A model generated the notes under the pieces. The model saw only the letters and a program-made list of their open reading frames with translations. It had not been told where the DNA came from and did no database searches. The translations under genes were made by a program, and so were the position numbers. A stretch of 64,000 nt of DNA from Pleodorina starrii (taxonomy: Eukaryota; Chlorophyta; Chlorophyceae; Chlamydomonadales; Volvocaceae): the NCBI GenBank assembly GCA_030267565.1, contig BRXU01000018.1, forward strand, positions 2,418,001-2,482,000. The letters are read 5' to 3'. This document shows, piece by piece, positions 1-13,100 of this stretch; position 1 is the stretch's first letter; every line of letters starts with the position of its first letter.

Positions 1-60
1 CCTAACCTCGGCCGGAAGAATCCTAGACTTGGTCGGAAGAATCCTAGACTCGGTCGCGGG
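1..60. repeat. short tandem repeat, 21-bp unit
   Basis: A unit of about 21 bp containing GGAAGAATCCTAGACT is repeated a little over twice at the very edge of the window, so the array probably continues outside. No coding potential is seen in it. Confidence 0.6.
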
Positions 61-1347
61 TATCCGTTGAACGCCACGAGCTACCCGTTACAAAACAAGA
101 TGAAATTTATCTTCAAAGTGATTTATTGATTAAGTCAGTACCAAGTAACCCGTGACACCACCCTTCCAGGAATCCGACCCCCGTGAGTACCCTCTGATCG
201 CACCTTCCTATCCGCATTCCGGAAGCATTCACCCACCTTTCTTGCCGCGTTGCCGGCACCGCGGCAACCACGGGACTTCGGCGGAAGTGTACTGACGCAT
301 CGTGTTCAAGTCGTTTCAAGTTCCGTAAGCCGGCAGCTAGCTTTCATAACCCTTGTTGGCACATCGCTGTCGATTCGTTTTCCGCCAGGCTGTCGATACT
401 GCTCGCACGCTCCGTTCACCCCCGCCGTTGTGGAGCCCCTTCGCCGGCGAGCTTCTTTTTGTTGGAAGTCACCGATATGGTAAACGGCAAGGGGAAAGGG
501 ACTTCCCGATCAGGCCATGGGTTTGGACTGCCTCCGAGATCCTCACTGACAGTCGGTGTTTAAGAGGGGGGCTCCACTGACCGGCATGTTAGGGCTTGTT
601 AGGGGCAAATTCGAAAGTTCTCGCAAGGCGCCTCGCCTTTCCTCAATCTCCAGCGGAAAGCATTAGGGGCTGGCGAGGAGCCATGCCGGGCTGCGCGGGC
701 GGTAGCGACGGAAAACAGTCTTCTTCTGAGGAAGCTAAGGTCTGCTTCTGAATTCCGGCAGCTCAGATATGCTTGTTGCTGGCTCCTTAGAGTAGGATGT
801 CGCCACACCCACCCGGGTGTTTCCACGCCAACAGTCTGCTACAATATGCAACTCAGCGTATATTAATGAATAAATGTTAGGGGCAGTGAAAATGTTTTTA
901 GGATTCGGTGATTACAAGGGGAACCGGTTTTCACACCGGTTTTTAGAAGTGGGGCAGGTTCAGTTGAACGTTAGTACAGCAGGACTAACCGACATCAACT
1001 GGGCCCATTTGACTTTATCACTTCGTCACAAAATCCTATATACGAACTGAACTCTGGTTTGAGCCACTGTAGGACGCACTGAACAGATTCATACTCTGAC
1101 CGTATTCAGTACTGTAGGACGAACTGACAAGTACAAGAAAAACAGATTCACACGCGCGCACAAGTGCTATGGCATACTGGAATAATCGGCACAAACAGAT
1201 TTACACGCGCAAGTGTTGTGACATACTGGAATAGATGACTTGTACAATTTGACTTTAAACTGGTTCACACTGATTCACACGCACGCGCAAGTGTTGTGGC
1301 ATACTGGAATAGTTGACAAAATTAAGTTTGTACCCTGCACTGTAAGC
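61..1347. other. upstream non-coding region of the first gene
   Basis: No convincing exon is visible. The stretch contains an 8-bp-arm inverted repeat at about 924-942 and, at 904-921, the reverse complement of the terminal sequence GGTTCCCCTTGTAATC, which is shared with the retroelement ends at 6634 and 12441. It also contains a diverged tandem repeat (1068-1320, listed separately). The promoter and 5'UTR of the O-fucosyltransferase-like gene should lie near its right end. Confidence 0.4.
1068..1320. repeat. diverged tandem repeats upstream of the first gene
   Basis: Three imperfect copies of a roughly 40-bp block are visible, starting near 1142, 1196 and 1270. Each holds a CAC-ACGCGC-rich stretch followed by CAAGTG and GGCATACTGGAATA or a one-base variant. 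Two related ACTGTAGGACG-CACTGA or -AACTGA blocks lie at 1068 and 1107. The copies differ in spacing, so they are old. Confidence 0.55.
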
Positions 1348-4300
1348 ATGGAGAGGGGCTTCGGTTGGACCTGGCGTAAGCTGGTGCTGGCGTCTGCCAA
1401 GGCGACGCTGTTCCTATTCGCCTTCGTATGCAAACAAGCCCAACTTTCTGATGGACTACTGATTGATACGGTAGGGTGACTGCCCTCTTGGCTGTTTCAC
1501 GATTTTCAACCGCAGCTTTCACAGGACAGCACGCGTCTCGTTTCAGTCACTCTCCTATTGCAAAAGGCGGATGGTGATGCTATTTAAGCTGTTGCCTGGT
1601 CGTCCACACCTTGGTACCTCGCCTCAGATGCAGCCTAATGTTGCGGACACATACACCAGCGAGCTCCCCGGCAAGCCTCGTCAATACTTGTACCCTATGC
1701 TGATATTTGGTGAGTCGTTAACGACTTACGGCTCCATTCTTCTTCCTTTCTACGTGATGGCTGGAGTTCGTGCGTGCGAGCCGTGCTGGCTTACTGGTAC
1801 CGGTATTGTTTCCTCCGCTCTTGTAACCCATGGATATGCCTTAGAAGATTCGGAAGAAGGGTAGGACGTCGCTAGCCCATGCTAGTTACGTACATAGATA
1901 AGCTATTAGGATGCACCTTCATCACACCAGCTGGATGCGATGTGGACTTATGACGTAAATCGTTCGACTTGCGGGTTGAGGTTGGAGGGCTGCGTGTAAA
2001 GCGCTGGTGGCGCGTGTACCGCTGGCGTGTTCTTCTCTGGGTCCTCGCTCCCGTACTCCACCCAAATATGTCCTGCCACGCGCACCCCTGCATGTCCATG
2101 CGTGTAGGGCCTAATAATCAGCTCACTGGGCTTAAGGAAATGCTGGTCCTTGGGCGCTTGATGAGCCGTACCGTCATCGTCCCCGACGTAAGTGGCTGGG
2201 CGTGCCTTCTACTGCCCTGGGTGTATCATGGACGGAATTGCACAGATCAAGCATCCCCCCGGGTCGCTTCCTAAAGGCGTGATGCCATCAGTAGTGGTTC
2301 CTTCGCCTATGCCTAATACGGCCGGGTTACCTGCGTTCTGGCGGTCTATGGCATCGAGTCCCCGATCTCCATCCGTCGCCCACCGTCGCCCACGTCCCAG
2401 ATCCTCGCCCCCTTTGTTGAGGCGGCGTGTGTGCGTGGCATGGCTGAACTTGAAGGCCTGTGAATAAGATCACTCGTAAAGTCATTTACCACTGTCACGC
2501 TCATGCGCCGCTCTGCGCGTGCGTTGAGGTCGGTGCGTGCTGCCTGCGCAGATCAAGATTTCTCACCCGCTGGATGCCTCGTCAGAGAACGACAATCGGA
2601 ACATTAAGGATTTCTTGGAGTTTGATACGGTGAGTTGCCAGGATACAATCGCCTCATGTGGGTAGGTTTTCTACCCGAAAGCCTCAATAACTGCAACGAC
2701 ACGTACGTGAGACCTTCTTGTCGTTTTCTGTGACCGCTCATGCTTATAGCAATTCACCCAGCGCTTGCGGCTACCTGCTTTGCCGCCCTCTGGCTGTGTT
2801 TACCTGTTAGCCGCGAGTGTGTGCGCCAGCAGCCCCCCCCTTTCTGCTGGCTGTGCGGGTTCCATCACCTGACGCCAGTCCGCTTCCCAGCCCGGATAGC
2901 CCTTTATCCTACCCTTACGTATGCAGGCATACGACTACACGCTGACAGCCAGCCGCAGGGATGTCGTTACACTTGCGGAGCGCCTCATGGCAGGCTGGAA
3001 CGGCAGCGTGGATGCGGTAGTGTACTATACGCAGCACTGGCTCCCCTATGTAAGGATATGTCGATGCAACAAGACGCGGGGAAATATAGCGTGACAGGAG
3101 TAATGGGGCCACAGGGCGCGATGACAGGGGCAGCGTGGCGTTCTGCAGTGGGGGCTGCAGCTGTGGGGATCGCGCCCACGGTTTACCCGTAGTAGTTATT
3201 CCGATGCACCTTCGCAGGATCCCGGCGATGGGCAGTAGTGTTTAATATCTTGCCTGCCGCCTAGCCTGTCTCCGCCATGCTTGGTCTGCCACGGCTCTTG
3301 CTTTCAGCTGTCTCTTGCCCTGCCGCAGTGGAAGGAGAACCTGTCCCTGAACGTTTCAGTGTCCAATGCCACGTGGCTGAACTACGGATCCGAGCACACG
3401 GTCTGCACCGAGGCGGGCATCGCCAACTTGACTGAGCTCATCAAGCCGTACAACACCGTCGGCTTCATTATGTTCAAAAACCTGGTCTGGGACGCCGGGT
3501 ACGGCGTTATTCCGGGGCTTGGAAGACCCGACATGTGCCGCAACGAGTACACCAAGGTAAATGCAGGGGCCGAGGGCGAGCGGTGTTGCCGGCCGAGCGG
3601 GGAGCAAGGGATAGAGCGGGCAAGCCGGCGAGATACGTTTAACCTGAAGGCGAATGGGGCCGGACACGTTGCGAGTTCAATAGCTCCCGGTCAACTCACA
3701 GTGACCCTTACGAAAGAGCCCTGGTCACTGGATCGTGGAGCTAAGCGCGGTTGTTGAAGTATGTCTTGCACGGTCACTTCATTGGTCAGTATCCGCCGCT
3801 GTTAGAAGCAACGTCGCGAACTGGACTGGACCTCCGCCGTGCATGTACATACTGCAACGAAGCTCTTTGATTCCCGATTGGCCAAATTGCACGCACAGGT
3901 CAGCGGCGACATTGCGAAGAGTGCCAAGACGAAAGAAATTGCACGGGCCTTCCGGGAGAAGAGCATTGGCGGGGACTCCGGTGGGCGCTACATGGCCGTG
4001 CACATTCGACCTTATCCAGACACATGTAAGTCTTGCGTGCATGCCCGAATGCACAGAAAGTACGCTTCACTCTGGGAAAAAGGGGGGGTCTAGATAGACC
4101 CCGTAAAATGGGGTGCCTATTTTCACTTTTACGACCGCGGGGGTTTCTCTTGTATGTACGGTATGCTGACTAATGTTGGCTGCCGACGGAACGGAATGGC
4201 TGGATGGCTGATTGACAGGCATGGCGCTGTGGCGGCGTTCTGTTGGGGGAGTGCTGCCGCCTGATGAAGCCAACAAAGATTGTCACAATCCCAGTCTTAT

Positions 4301-5819
4301 GAGCGTGTTCATAAACCAGACGCTGGTTGCCATGGAGCGGTTCAAGGTCTCCAGCACCGTGTTCATCATGTGTCACCCCGGCATACGGACAATGGTCGCG
4401 GGCTTATACGGCGCCGCGGGCATCACGCCTCTCTTCTACGACGATGTCGACGGCCTGGTAAATGAGTTTGGATTCAGGTATGTTGCGTTGCTGTGCTAAC
4501 TCGGAGTGTGAGTGTCAGCGGCTGTTCATCACTTATTGTGACCTCCCCAGCGTTGTGAGCAACGAGGTCGGGAAGTAGATAGCCAGTCGGTGGCGGTCGT
4601 GGGATGTGTCAGCAGCGGCCCAAGCAGCGCGTGTACCTAACTGCTGAATAAGCCAGCAGTGGTTTGTGCGCGTGCCGTCAGCGCTGAGCTCGCGCCCGGA
4701 TAACGCGGGAGCACCCTCGTTTATTTGCATGGGCGCATGCCACGACTCGGCTGCGCTGCACCTGCTATGACACGCTCTAGCGTACACACGCATTGCGGCC
4801 GGGTTGCAACCGTGCTTATATCTGTTACAGGGGGTCCCAACTCGCTAGCTAACGTATGATGCCACGTATGCATGCCATCCGCCTATACACACGCGAAGCA
4901 CTGCTCCATCCCCATCGCTGGCACGCCGCTGCTGCAGCTGCCCCAGCCTGCTGGGTATGGTTGAGCAGGAGCTAGCCAACCAGGCGGACGTGTTCCTAGC
5001 AACGAAGGCCAGCTCCATGTCGGGCATTGTAGTTGAGGTGCGTGGTTTGGTGCATGGGCAGGGGGAGCTGTGGCACCATTGTGGTGAACTTCTACACGCA
5101 ATAGTTATGAAGAATCATTTTGACGTTATCAGATTGGATTTAGTACGGTAGCGAGCGATGCGGAGCAGTTGCCAGCCGGAACAGGGCCAGAACCAAACGT
5201 ACCTTTTACCTTCGTTGTAAAGCAAAACACACGCGGCCGCCGGGCCAACTCAGACCAAACATTACGCACGTACAACAGCACAACATCAGCACGAGCTCTC
5301 GAGCAGCAATCCGACAAGATGGAATCGCACCTGCACAAAGCGTGCGCCGCGAGTGCGGCAGGACAGCAAGCAAGCATGCAACAGGGCAGATGCACCCATT
5401 AAGGCGGTGACGCTGCGCTGAAGAGGGCCCAGACGCAGGGCCACAGATGGCCGATGGGTACGACTGGATGGATGCAGGAAATGTGGAAGGACTGAGATTG
5501 GGGCCGTTGCAAGGGATGAGGGATTTAAAAAAGGAGACGGGTGGGGAAGAAAACAGGAATGGGCACGACGACTTCCGTTCGAGGCCGCACGGATGACGGA
5601 CAACATGGGCAGACGCGCAGGACGCCCGGGGCGGCTCTTGAGGCTCCATTCCCGCCCTTCCTACGCCACCAAGCCCCCAATCAACCCCAACCCATGACGG
5701 CGGCCCCGCAGGAGCGCTACGCTGTCAACACCCCTGGGCAGATTACCATTTTCTTCGTGGGGGACCACAAGCAACTACCGCCGGCGGTCGATCTCGCTTT
5801 ACCGGGGCAGATCGCTTGA
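1348..5819 (+). CDS. O-fucosyltransferase-like glycosyltransferase, type II membrane protein (10 exons)
   Basis: Predicted exons: 1348-1470, 1628-1709, 2108-2187, 2552-2629, 2927-3049, 3329-3556, 3806-4025, 4219-4477, 4947-5037 and 5712-5819. All phases agree, giving 463 residues. The family moves fucose from GDP-fucose to proteins or glycans in the ER/Golgi. Seen in the sequence: an N-terminal signal-anchor (about residues 12-26, after MERGFGWTWRK), the N-terminal block GPNNQLTGLKEMLVLGR (residues 69-85) followed by RTVIVPD, the HxRxxxD nucleotide-sugar motif as HIRPYPD (304-310), and the C-terminal block SSMSGIVVE/ERYA. Several N-glycosylation sites lie mid-protein, as expected for a lumenal domain. 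The HxR-to-Cys region is split by an intron within the Cys codon after PDT. Least certain are the first exon boundaries and the exon-9 start (4938 is an equally in-frame alternative). The acceptor substrate is unknown. Confidence 0.85.
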
Positions 5820-6175
5820 AAGGTTTGCGCCGATGGATTTCGCAACGGCGGCGGCAGGAGGGTGAGGCAGACTAGGACTTAATTACGTGTGCGGGGCTGC
5901 GCAGGTTGGCGACGGGCAGGCGACCATGCGTCCGTTTCTCGTGCGACACCGCCTTTTTTATCATCGGTGCATCATTTATAATGCAAATGGCTTTCTCATT
6001 CCATGGCGCATGACTCCAGACTCAACCCTAGAAGGGAACAAAAAATACTCGTACATATCTAATTCTCCACCTACCGGGATGTGGCCCATTCGGCCTATCA
6101 ATGCCATAGCTGCGGCCAAAGCGCAGCGGAATCCTGGGCATGTCGGTGTTGCCTTTTCGAGATAGCCTTTAGGCA
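5820..6175. other. intergenic sequence 3' of the O-fucosyltransferase-like gene
   Basis: Presumed 3'UTR and spacer. I found no TGTAA poly(A) signal between the stop codon and the tandem repeat that follows, and no reading frame that looks coding. Confidence 0.35.
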
Positions 6176-6612
6176 GGGTGCGCGTGCTGTGTACAGATTA
6201 ATGTCGACAAGTACTGCGCGACTTCTGGCACGGTTTTATAAGGTGTGGTACATTCGGTTTTAGAAGGTGTGGTACATTCATGTTTACAGTTTTTAGGGAT
6301 GCGTGATGAGCCGTATTTATGGAACGGTACCGTGGTTTAGGCACTCGGTATAGGGTGGTGATGATAACTTCGGGGAGCCGGGTACGCGAGCTGTGTACAG
6401 ATTAATGTCGACAAGTACTGAGCGACTACTGACATAGTTTTAGAAGGTGTGGTAAATTCATGTTTTAATTGTTAGGTGTGCGTGATCAGCCGTAACTAAG
6501 GAACGATACCGTGGTTAGGCACTCGGTATAGGGTGGTGATGATAACTTCGGGGAGCCGGGTATGCGTGCTGTGTACAAATCAATGTCGGCAAGTACTGAG
6601 CGACTACATACT
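6176..6612. repeat. tandem repeat, about 0.18-0.2 kb unit, 2.3 copies
   Basis: Copies begin near 6176, 6380 and 6558. Each starts with GGGT-CG-GCTGTGTACA, then an AATGTCG-CAAGTACTG-GCGACT block; the two full copies continue to GGTATAGGGTGGTGATGA and CTTCGGGGAGCCG. Copy 1 is longer than copy 2 because a GGTGTGGTACATTC segment is duplicated within it. The array abuts the 3' end of the retroelement at 6634. Confidence 0.85.
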
Positions 6613-6619
6613 GGCATCG

Positions 6620-7474
6620 TTAGATGTAGAAGTTACAAGGGGAACCTATCACGTGGTTGCTAGCCGTACAGGCTACGGTAGACGGATTGTTTAACCCAGA
6701 TCCAGTGGCACCCCCGGACGAGGATGCCAGAGTCATGAAGACCTCAAAAACCACTGCAGCCACCAGGCTGGAGTCAGTAACACCGTCAGGGACACCAGCA
6801 GGCAAACTTGTCACAGGCCACCCAAAAGCACACTTAGGGCGCACAGCGCCATGGCAGGTCAGGGGGACCCGGGAGGGAGGCAGCGTCCGGAGGAAAGGAT
6901 GGTTCGCAGGGGCTAAATACCAGCCATCGGGGGCGATGTCCAACGCCGCAAGCGATGCAACGTGGGCCCAAAAATCAGCCACAACTGCGGCGCCAGCACT
7001 GTCCAGCTGGGCACGGCTAAGCGGGGCGGAGGGAGCTCCGCCCCGATACATCCGCTGACGGCCCCTCTCCAACGCCGCCCATGCGGCAAAAGCCACGACA
7101 TCCCACACACAGGGATGGACCCCTGGTGGGGCCTGTACCAACCACAAGTGAAACCGCTGCACCACATAAATGCCCGAGACACCCAGCGCCGCATCCAGCT
7201 CCTCACACAAGATCCGAGCAATAAAACAATCCCAAGAGAAAGATGCCGACGGACCCAGCACTGCCCAACCTGCGCAACCACCGCACAGCATGCGCAGCAC
7301 CCAGCCGCACTCACGACGTGCTTGCCCGCGCACGATCGGGAAACCTGTGATTCCGTGTATCGCCATTCTCCAAAAGGCCTTCTTGTGGTCGTTTTCCCAC
7401 CGCGTGTCGCACACCGCAAACGACAGCGGAGGCACAGGGCCATAATGTGCATCCACCAGGCGCGCCTTCCTCAT
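6620..7474 (-). pseudogene. retrotransposon ORF2 C-terminal region remnant
   Basis: A 284-codon open frame with the Trp/Cys/His-rich C-terminal region that follows reverse transcriptase in volvocine L1 elements. The middle section (about residues 58-95), where a Cys-His cluster would be expected, is degraded. It has no start context of its own and is the tail of the decayed element. Confidence 0.65.
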
Positions 7475-9916
7475 GGCGCGCCTTCAAGTCCTGGTACCCC
7501 CCCGTCCCCCGTGTGACTGAAGTGCCGAGGACGGGTGTGAGGGGCCCGTGAGCGGGCCGCCAGGCCAGACGTCTGAGTTTCGCCGCCCACGCCTCCTATG
7601 GGGGCGGAACAGCAACAGCTCAGGAGGCGACATGACGGGCTGACGCCAACCATGCTACTGGTACGAGACCCAGGAGGATGTCCAGCTGGTTGGTGAGGGC
7701 CCGCCGGCGTTCACTGCGGCGCCCAGCTGATCGGAGCCCAGCACGCCACGCAGGACGAGCTGCCGCAACTGCATTGTGCAGTGTCGGGCGATGCGTGGGG
7801 AAACACCCTGGCCGGCGACGCGCCTCCGCGAGCACGACGCGCGCGTGTGCGTGCGTGTGTGGCGCGCGTACAATGTACTGCCTATAGCCAGACCAGCCTG
7901 CCCCGCCCACCGACGATCGATTGGATAGCCGGCCGGCCGGCGGTGTAGATACCGGTAGCGTGCACGATCACGCACGCGCACGACAGCAGGACATACAGGT
8001 CCATGGCGACCCGGCGGCTGGCGATAGGTCGACAAGCACATCGGCGATGTGATAGATACGGTGTAGGCAATGCATTCACATGCAGTGGCATGGATCGTTC
8101 ATACCATGGTGAAAACCGCCCATCCCATCAGCACTGGGCACGTAAGCACCATTGGGCCAGATCAGTAGTACGGTGGGGACCACGTGCGAAACCCTGGTGA
8201 CGACCTGTACCATTTTTCCTGTATGTTGCGCGGGCACGTGCCTGTGCGCTATCTACCGGCGACGAGGATTGCGGCTGCGTGGCAGGATAGATGAGGGCGG
8301 GAAGGGTGGGTCAGCCAAGCTGGGTACTGGGGCTGCCGGATGACGCGTTTTACGGCGAGGGCTATGCGCCTAAGTGAAGGCATAGGCGGAGCCAAGGGCC
8401 GTGCCTGGCCGTGTTCAGGGTGACGTTCGCCAGCTCGCTGTCCGTCTGAGGCTTCCAGTTAAACGTGACATGCTGCGTTTTAAAGGTCAGCGTGCATTAT
8501 TGAGCGGGAAGGAAATGCACGGAGTCGCCATGGCTGCCCCAGAGCGCTTCACGCTGGGGCTCCACCCAAAAAGTGATCCCTCCCTCCCAATGCCCTGCCA
8601 TGTGACCGTTCAGAATGACCAGACCTATTTCCCATCAGCATAAATCTATCAGCTTCAGACCAAACCTGTTGCTGCTGCCATCCTTGCTCCCTCATGTCCG
8701 GGATGCCGTACATCACCCTATTGCCGCCCACGTGAAACCCTGCATGCTCTTCCAGCGCCATCTCCCCAACCACATCAGGGAGTTCTCGATTGTCTCGACT
8801 CTCTCATTCAAGTCTTTTGCAATGATAACTTTGTTGGTTGGCCGCTAATAACACCGTAATAGCGCTTTTAGCCTGTTATCTACGTGGTCAGGAGCATCCG
8901 TACGTGCACGACGACCAATAGGCATGTCGTACATGTGCAAGCCTTGCGGTGCCTTGCGGTGTGTAGACTGCTCCAAACAGCATTCTGCCCCATTCATGGC
9001 CCATGCATGAGAATGAACCCTAAACCAGACGCTCTCCATACCCCTAACAAGTAACAACACGACAGACTTCTGATGCACCCCGACGAAGACCCCTGCACCC
9101 CTCCCCTTCGTTATAGGTGGTCCCTCAGCACAAAAATACCGTGACCCCTGTGACATTGCATCCTTTGTTGCCCCTGATTCACACAAATGTGATTCCGTAA
9201 TGATAATGATTTCACAATGTACCACCATATCCATGAACTCGCATTGTTGCAGTTTCCAGTCCTTCAAACCCAAAATACCCAAAATACCCAAAATATTCCA
9301 CTGCTCCAACCGAAGCTCTTCAGCCTCCTGGCTCGTACCCCTGTAGCGCATGTCATGCACCCCCTCACTGCCGACCGCCCCGTGCGGGCCGCTCGGGAGC
9401 CACGGGCCCTTAAAAGGCACGCGGCGCCCATCCCTCTCCACCGTTATGTCGATTCCCGGCTCCAACGGGGGCTGAGCTTGTCCACGCCGCACAACTTATG
9501 TAGGGGAGAGGACGCTGATCCTTTAGCTCGCGCCCGTGCCGCATGAGTGCGTCCATGCCGTACTTGCGGTTCAGGACACCACCCAGCGTTGCCAACGCCC
9601 GGCAGTCCTCCAGCAACACCCGGATGTCAACCAGCCGCCGCAAAGGCATGTCGCCCCGCCGCGCGCCCTGCACTGAGGTTCTGGCAGCTGCGGCCTGGGC
9701 CACGGCGCCTCACGCCTCACGCTTTGGCTGTCGCGGCGAGAGGCTGAGCGTGTAGTCCGCCCCTGGGCGCTCTTCTTTCACGACGGTGGTGATGCTGTTG
9801 CGGAGCTCCGGAACGCACTCCTCCGGCACCAGCGCGAGTAGTCTTCGGTTCTCGTGCAGGGCTTGTTGACCTGCCGACCTCAGCACATTTTCAGAGCTAC
9901 AAGAGTGCTTAGGCAA
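6634..9916 (-). mobile_element. decayed L1-like non-LTR retrotransposon
   Basis: Read on the minus strand, three separated pieces resemble parts of an L1-clade element of green algae. The 5' piece (about 9916-9410) includes HGRELKD and VLNRKYGMDALM. An endonuclease-like part follows (about 9400-8400). The 3' part (7474-6620) has the long C-terminal region found after reverse transcriptase, with WRMAIHGI-GFPIVRGQ and FHLWLVQAPPGVHPCVWDV. The pieces are in different frames with stops between them. No reverse-transcriptase palm is recognisable in 7.5-8.4 kb, so the copy is dead. The 3' end reads GGTTCCCCTTGTAA, where TGTAA is the algal poly(A) signal. The outer limits are approximate. Confidence 0.7.
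8845..9492 (-). pseudogene. retrotransposon endonuclease (EEP family) remnant
   Basis: The minus-strand frame shows the order expected of an exonuclease/endonuclease/phosphatase-type L1 endonuclease: a WNILG start, CEIIIITESHL (the catalytic Glu of the I-x-I-x-E-x-H/T block), a YFCAEGPPITKGRGAGVFV stretch, and SVWFRVHSHAW. The start is distorted by a repeated ILG caused by a triplication of CCAAAATAC at 9269-9295. The expected continuation (ILNGHMAGHWEGGITFW) is found in another frame near 8590, interrupted by a stop, so the domain is broken. Confidence 0.65.
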
Positions 9917-10180
9917 AGATTGCGTGCGAGGTGGTTGGTGCTGGCGTGGCCCTATGCTGAGTTCGGGCGAGGTTTAGGCGAGGCCGAAAAGTTGTCGTGC
10001 AAACTGCAAAGCGGTTTCGGTGCGGTTAGGTCGGGTGCTTTCAGCAGCGGGTACACACCATCGGGCAAGAACTTTGTTTTCCGAACAGTCATAATATTTG
10101 ATTATGATAAGGAAATACAATTTATCTTAACCCAATTGATTGCTCGGACTAGCAGCCAGTATTCTCCGCTTGGAATAAAT

Positions 10181-13100
10181 ATGTGTCCGTCACCAGCGTT
10201 AATTGCAACGTTTCTCGCTTTTATGTCATGTATGATTTGGACGGGGTGTCTGGGCGAGCTGTTGGCGAGCTGCCGAGAGCCGCATCGACAGCGTCTGCTC
10301 GACTATAGCGCCTTCCATAATGCAAACAAGCAATCGCATGATGCCCAGTATATAATACATGGGTGCTGGGGACCTTGCGAAAACACAGGTAGGCACACCG
10401 ATCGGGTGCACCAATCGGTTTTTGCAGGGCGCGCGCCTTGTTCAGGTTGGAACCCAACAAAAGGAGTTAGCAATTCTAAGCTTGATAATGTTGCTGCTTT
10501 TTGCACGCCCTTGCAAGTAGGCGATCGTATTGAGAACATGGTGTTGCTTCTCCGCGTGGCGATGGCCTACAAAAAGATATTGCTGCTGGACTGGCGACTA
10601 CCCGCGCCTTTGACGGATTTCTTGGTACCAAACGAGATCGACTGGATTGCGAACGTGTCTACGGGAGAGGGCAGCAGTGTTCGACTAAGTGAGTGATGAC
10701 ATGCCAGTCGTGACCGGCGGTATGGCGCGCACATCATGACCCAAACACACGAGAACCCCGCCGGAAGTAGCATCCTAGCTGGCTGCAGCTCAAAGCGGAC
10801 ATTGTTTGACTCTAGCTACTTGGTACTCCGCCTCGATATATATCCCGCCGCGGCTGGCAGGGCTGACGGCAAGCGGCGTGCGTGCAGCAACGAAAACGTC
10901 AATCCATGCCTGGTTTCATCAAATGAATTTGGGGCTGACGGCTGCCCCGGATAGTGAAGTACGTAGCTGGAGTTGGTAGTGTATCAGGCCTTTGCGTTAT
11001 GTACTAAGCAGCAGGAATGTTGATTTTTTAGGGGACCTCGCCAACGACACTCATGGCAGGTTTGGGGTGCGATCGTTCATTTAAACCGCCGCCGCATGCC
11101 TTGTAGAGCGCGGCGTCGTGCAACTAGGGCCCCCACCCATCCCAAGCTCCACCTGCTGTTGCATGTTGCAGTTGCATGTTAGGGATTTGGGTTGCACGCA
11201 GGCCGCGCCTTGCCGTTGCATACAGATGGTACTGGTAACTGTGCCATCACCTTACTTGGAGCTCTCCGTCCATTTCACGCAAGCAAGCCCGCGCAAAAGC
11301 GTGGATGGAACATACGTACTCTGGTCGGCCTGCTGCATTCGATGTCTGCAGTGCGTGCGGCCTAGTGCGGCTTTGGATTAGTAGGGCGCAAACCAAATCC
11401 CGGGCATGCGTGGCCACGCAACCACCGGCCGCCGCCCCATCCTTCCGTCCTTCCCCAGGTGACGAGGAATTTGAGGCAGTCATTATCGACCAAAACCCAG
11501 ATGCCATCGCGCGCTTCCAAGCCGCCAAGGTGGGTGCATCGATTGCGTGCTGCTGGATGGGGGCGACTCTCCTAGACTCGCTCCTTGCTTGTCCGTCGGG
11601 AGTCCGGCGTGTGCGTCCTTTTGAGGCTGTCACGACACATACATTGGTTGTGTTACAGGCACACTGTCTGTCTAGGCGTCTGCTGTCTAGGCGTCGCATA
11701 ATTCAATATATCATGTTAGTACAGTTGTAGGCAGGGTCATATGCTTGTACTCATACGTCGTACCAATTGCAGCTGGACTGTATGTCGTGTTAAATGTACC
11801 ATTGACCCAAAAGGATCGCCTATGCATAAATGCTGCACCTGACACTGTTGCGGCGTATGTAAGCGCTTTGCTGCAGCGACACGCCCGCTTCCTTCCCGCG
11901 GTTTGGAATGCGCTAACGCCCCCTGTAGCAACACGCCCGGAGGGGGTCCTCCGGAGTAGCTAGGCAGTTATGAGGTGCACTGCGCACTGGGATTGAAGGT
12001 GCAGCCACGCATTGTGTTGGTCAATGACAGGACATATTGGCCGCACGCAGGACCAGGAACGCGCTCTTGGCTCTTACGAAGCAGCTGCGCCACTGTCCTC
12101 CTACACCAGCCTCCGGTGGCTGGTGTAGGGTTTCCAAGCGACTGTTGTTGAATTACGTTTCGTCGTACGTCCGTCATCATGCGAAACCGCTACCGTAATG
12201 CTCATTCAGTGCTCCGACCGTATCGGTCCGTCGTTGCAGAAGCTGTACTTCACAACGCTCAAGGCGCCCACCGTCAACCAAACGGTGAGAGGCTCAACAA
12301 CTAACTAACGGACCAACGGCTGGTGGGCCTTGGAGGATTTGCTTTCGGCATCCCTCTGTGGGTGCCCCTGGGGTAGGATGAACAGTCCGTCTAGCATGTA
12401 CGGCTAGCAACCGATATGGCCATCGGTTCCCCTTGTAATCCTTGCATACTAAACGCGGCGGTTAGCCCTTTAACCCTACCCTACGTAGTATTGGGCACTT
12501 GGTCAACCTATCTAGCCTTGTAGTCTAGTGGCTCGATGTCCACCTGCTTGCTTCCACTGCACCGGCGAGTAGGATAGTACAGCCGTGATCGATACGCACG
12601 CATGCTTTTGGGAGCCCGGCTTATTACGTATTGCCCCGCGCTCGAGCACCTCAAGCGGTCGATGAAGTGAAGGAGTTTTGGCGGATGCTCGGACGAACTA
12701 CGCTAAGCTAAAGGCCTGCTGCGCTTTGCTCTTTATTATTAAACAGGCGGCGTTCATTCCCATAGAGGAGCACCATGACACCAGCAGCGACATTGGTGCC
12801 TGCTACTTCAACTTCCTGTTCAAATTTAACTCGACGATGGGCGCGCTCGCGGATGCACACGCAGCGCAGCTGTACGGGCAATGGCCCGTCGACTACATCG
12901 CCTGGCAGTGGTAAGCACGCGATTAGTTGCTCATGCGTGGAGCCAGCTTGGGTTTGTAGATAGCAGGCCAGCTGATGAGGCGTTGACCAGCCAGGACTGG
13001 GCGAACGAGCACAACTTGCCAACAAGGACAACATCGGGATGGAGATCGGGCGATAATGCCCGTGCGCTTGGCTTTGGCAGGCCTTGCGCGACGTGAATGT

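Noticed and set aside
1..60. Chromosome end
   Set aside because: The terminal repeat unit is 21 bp and unlike CCCTAAA or CCCTAAAA telomere units.
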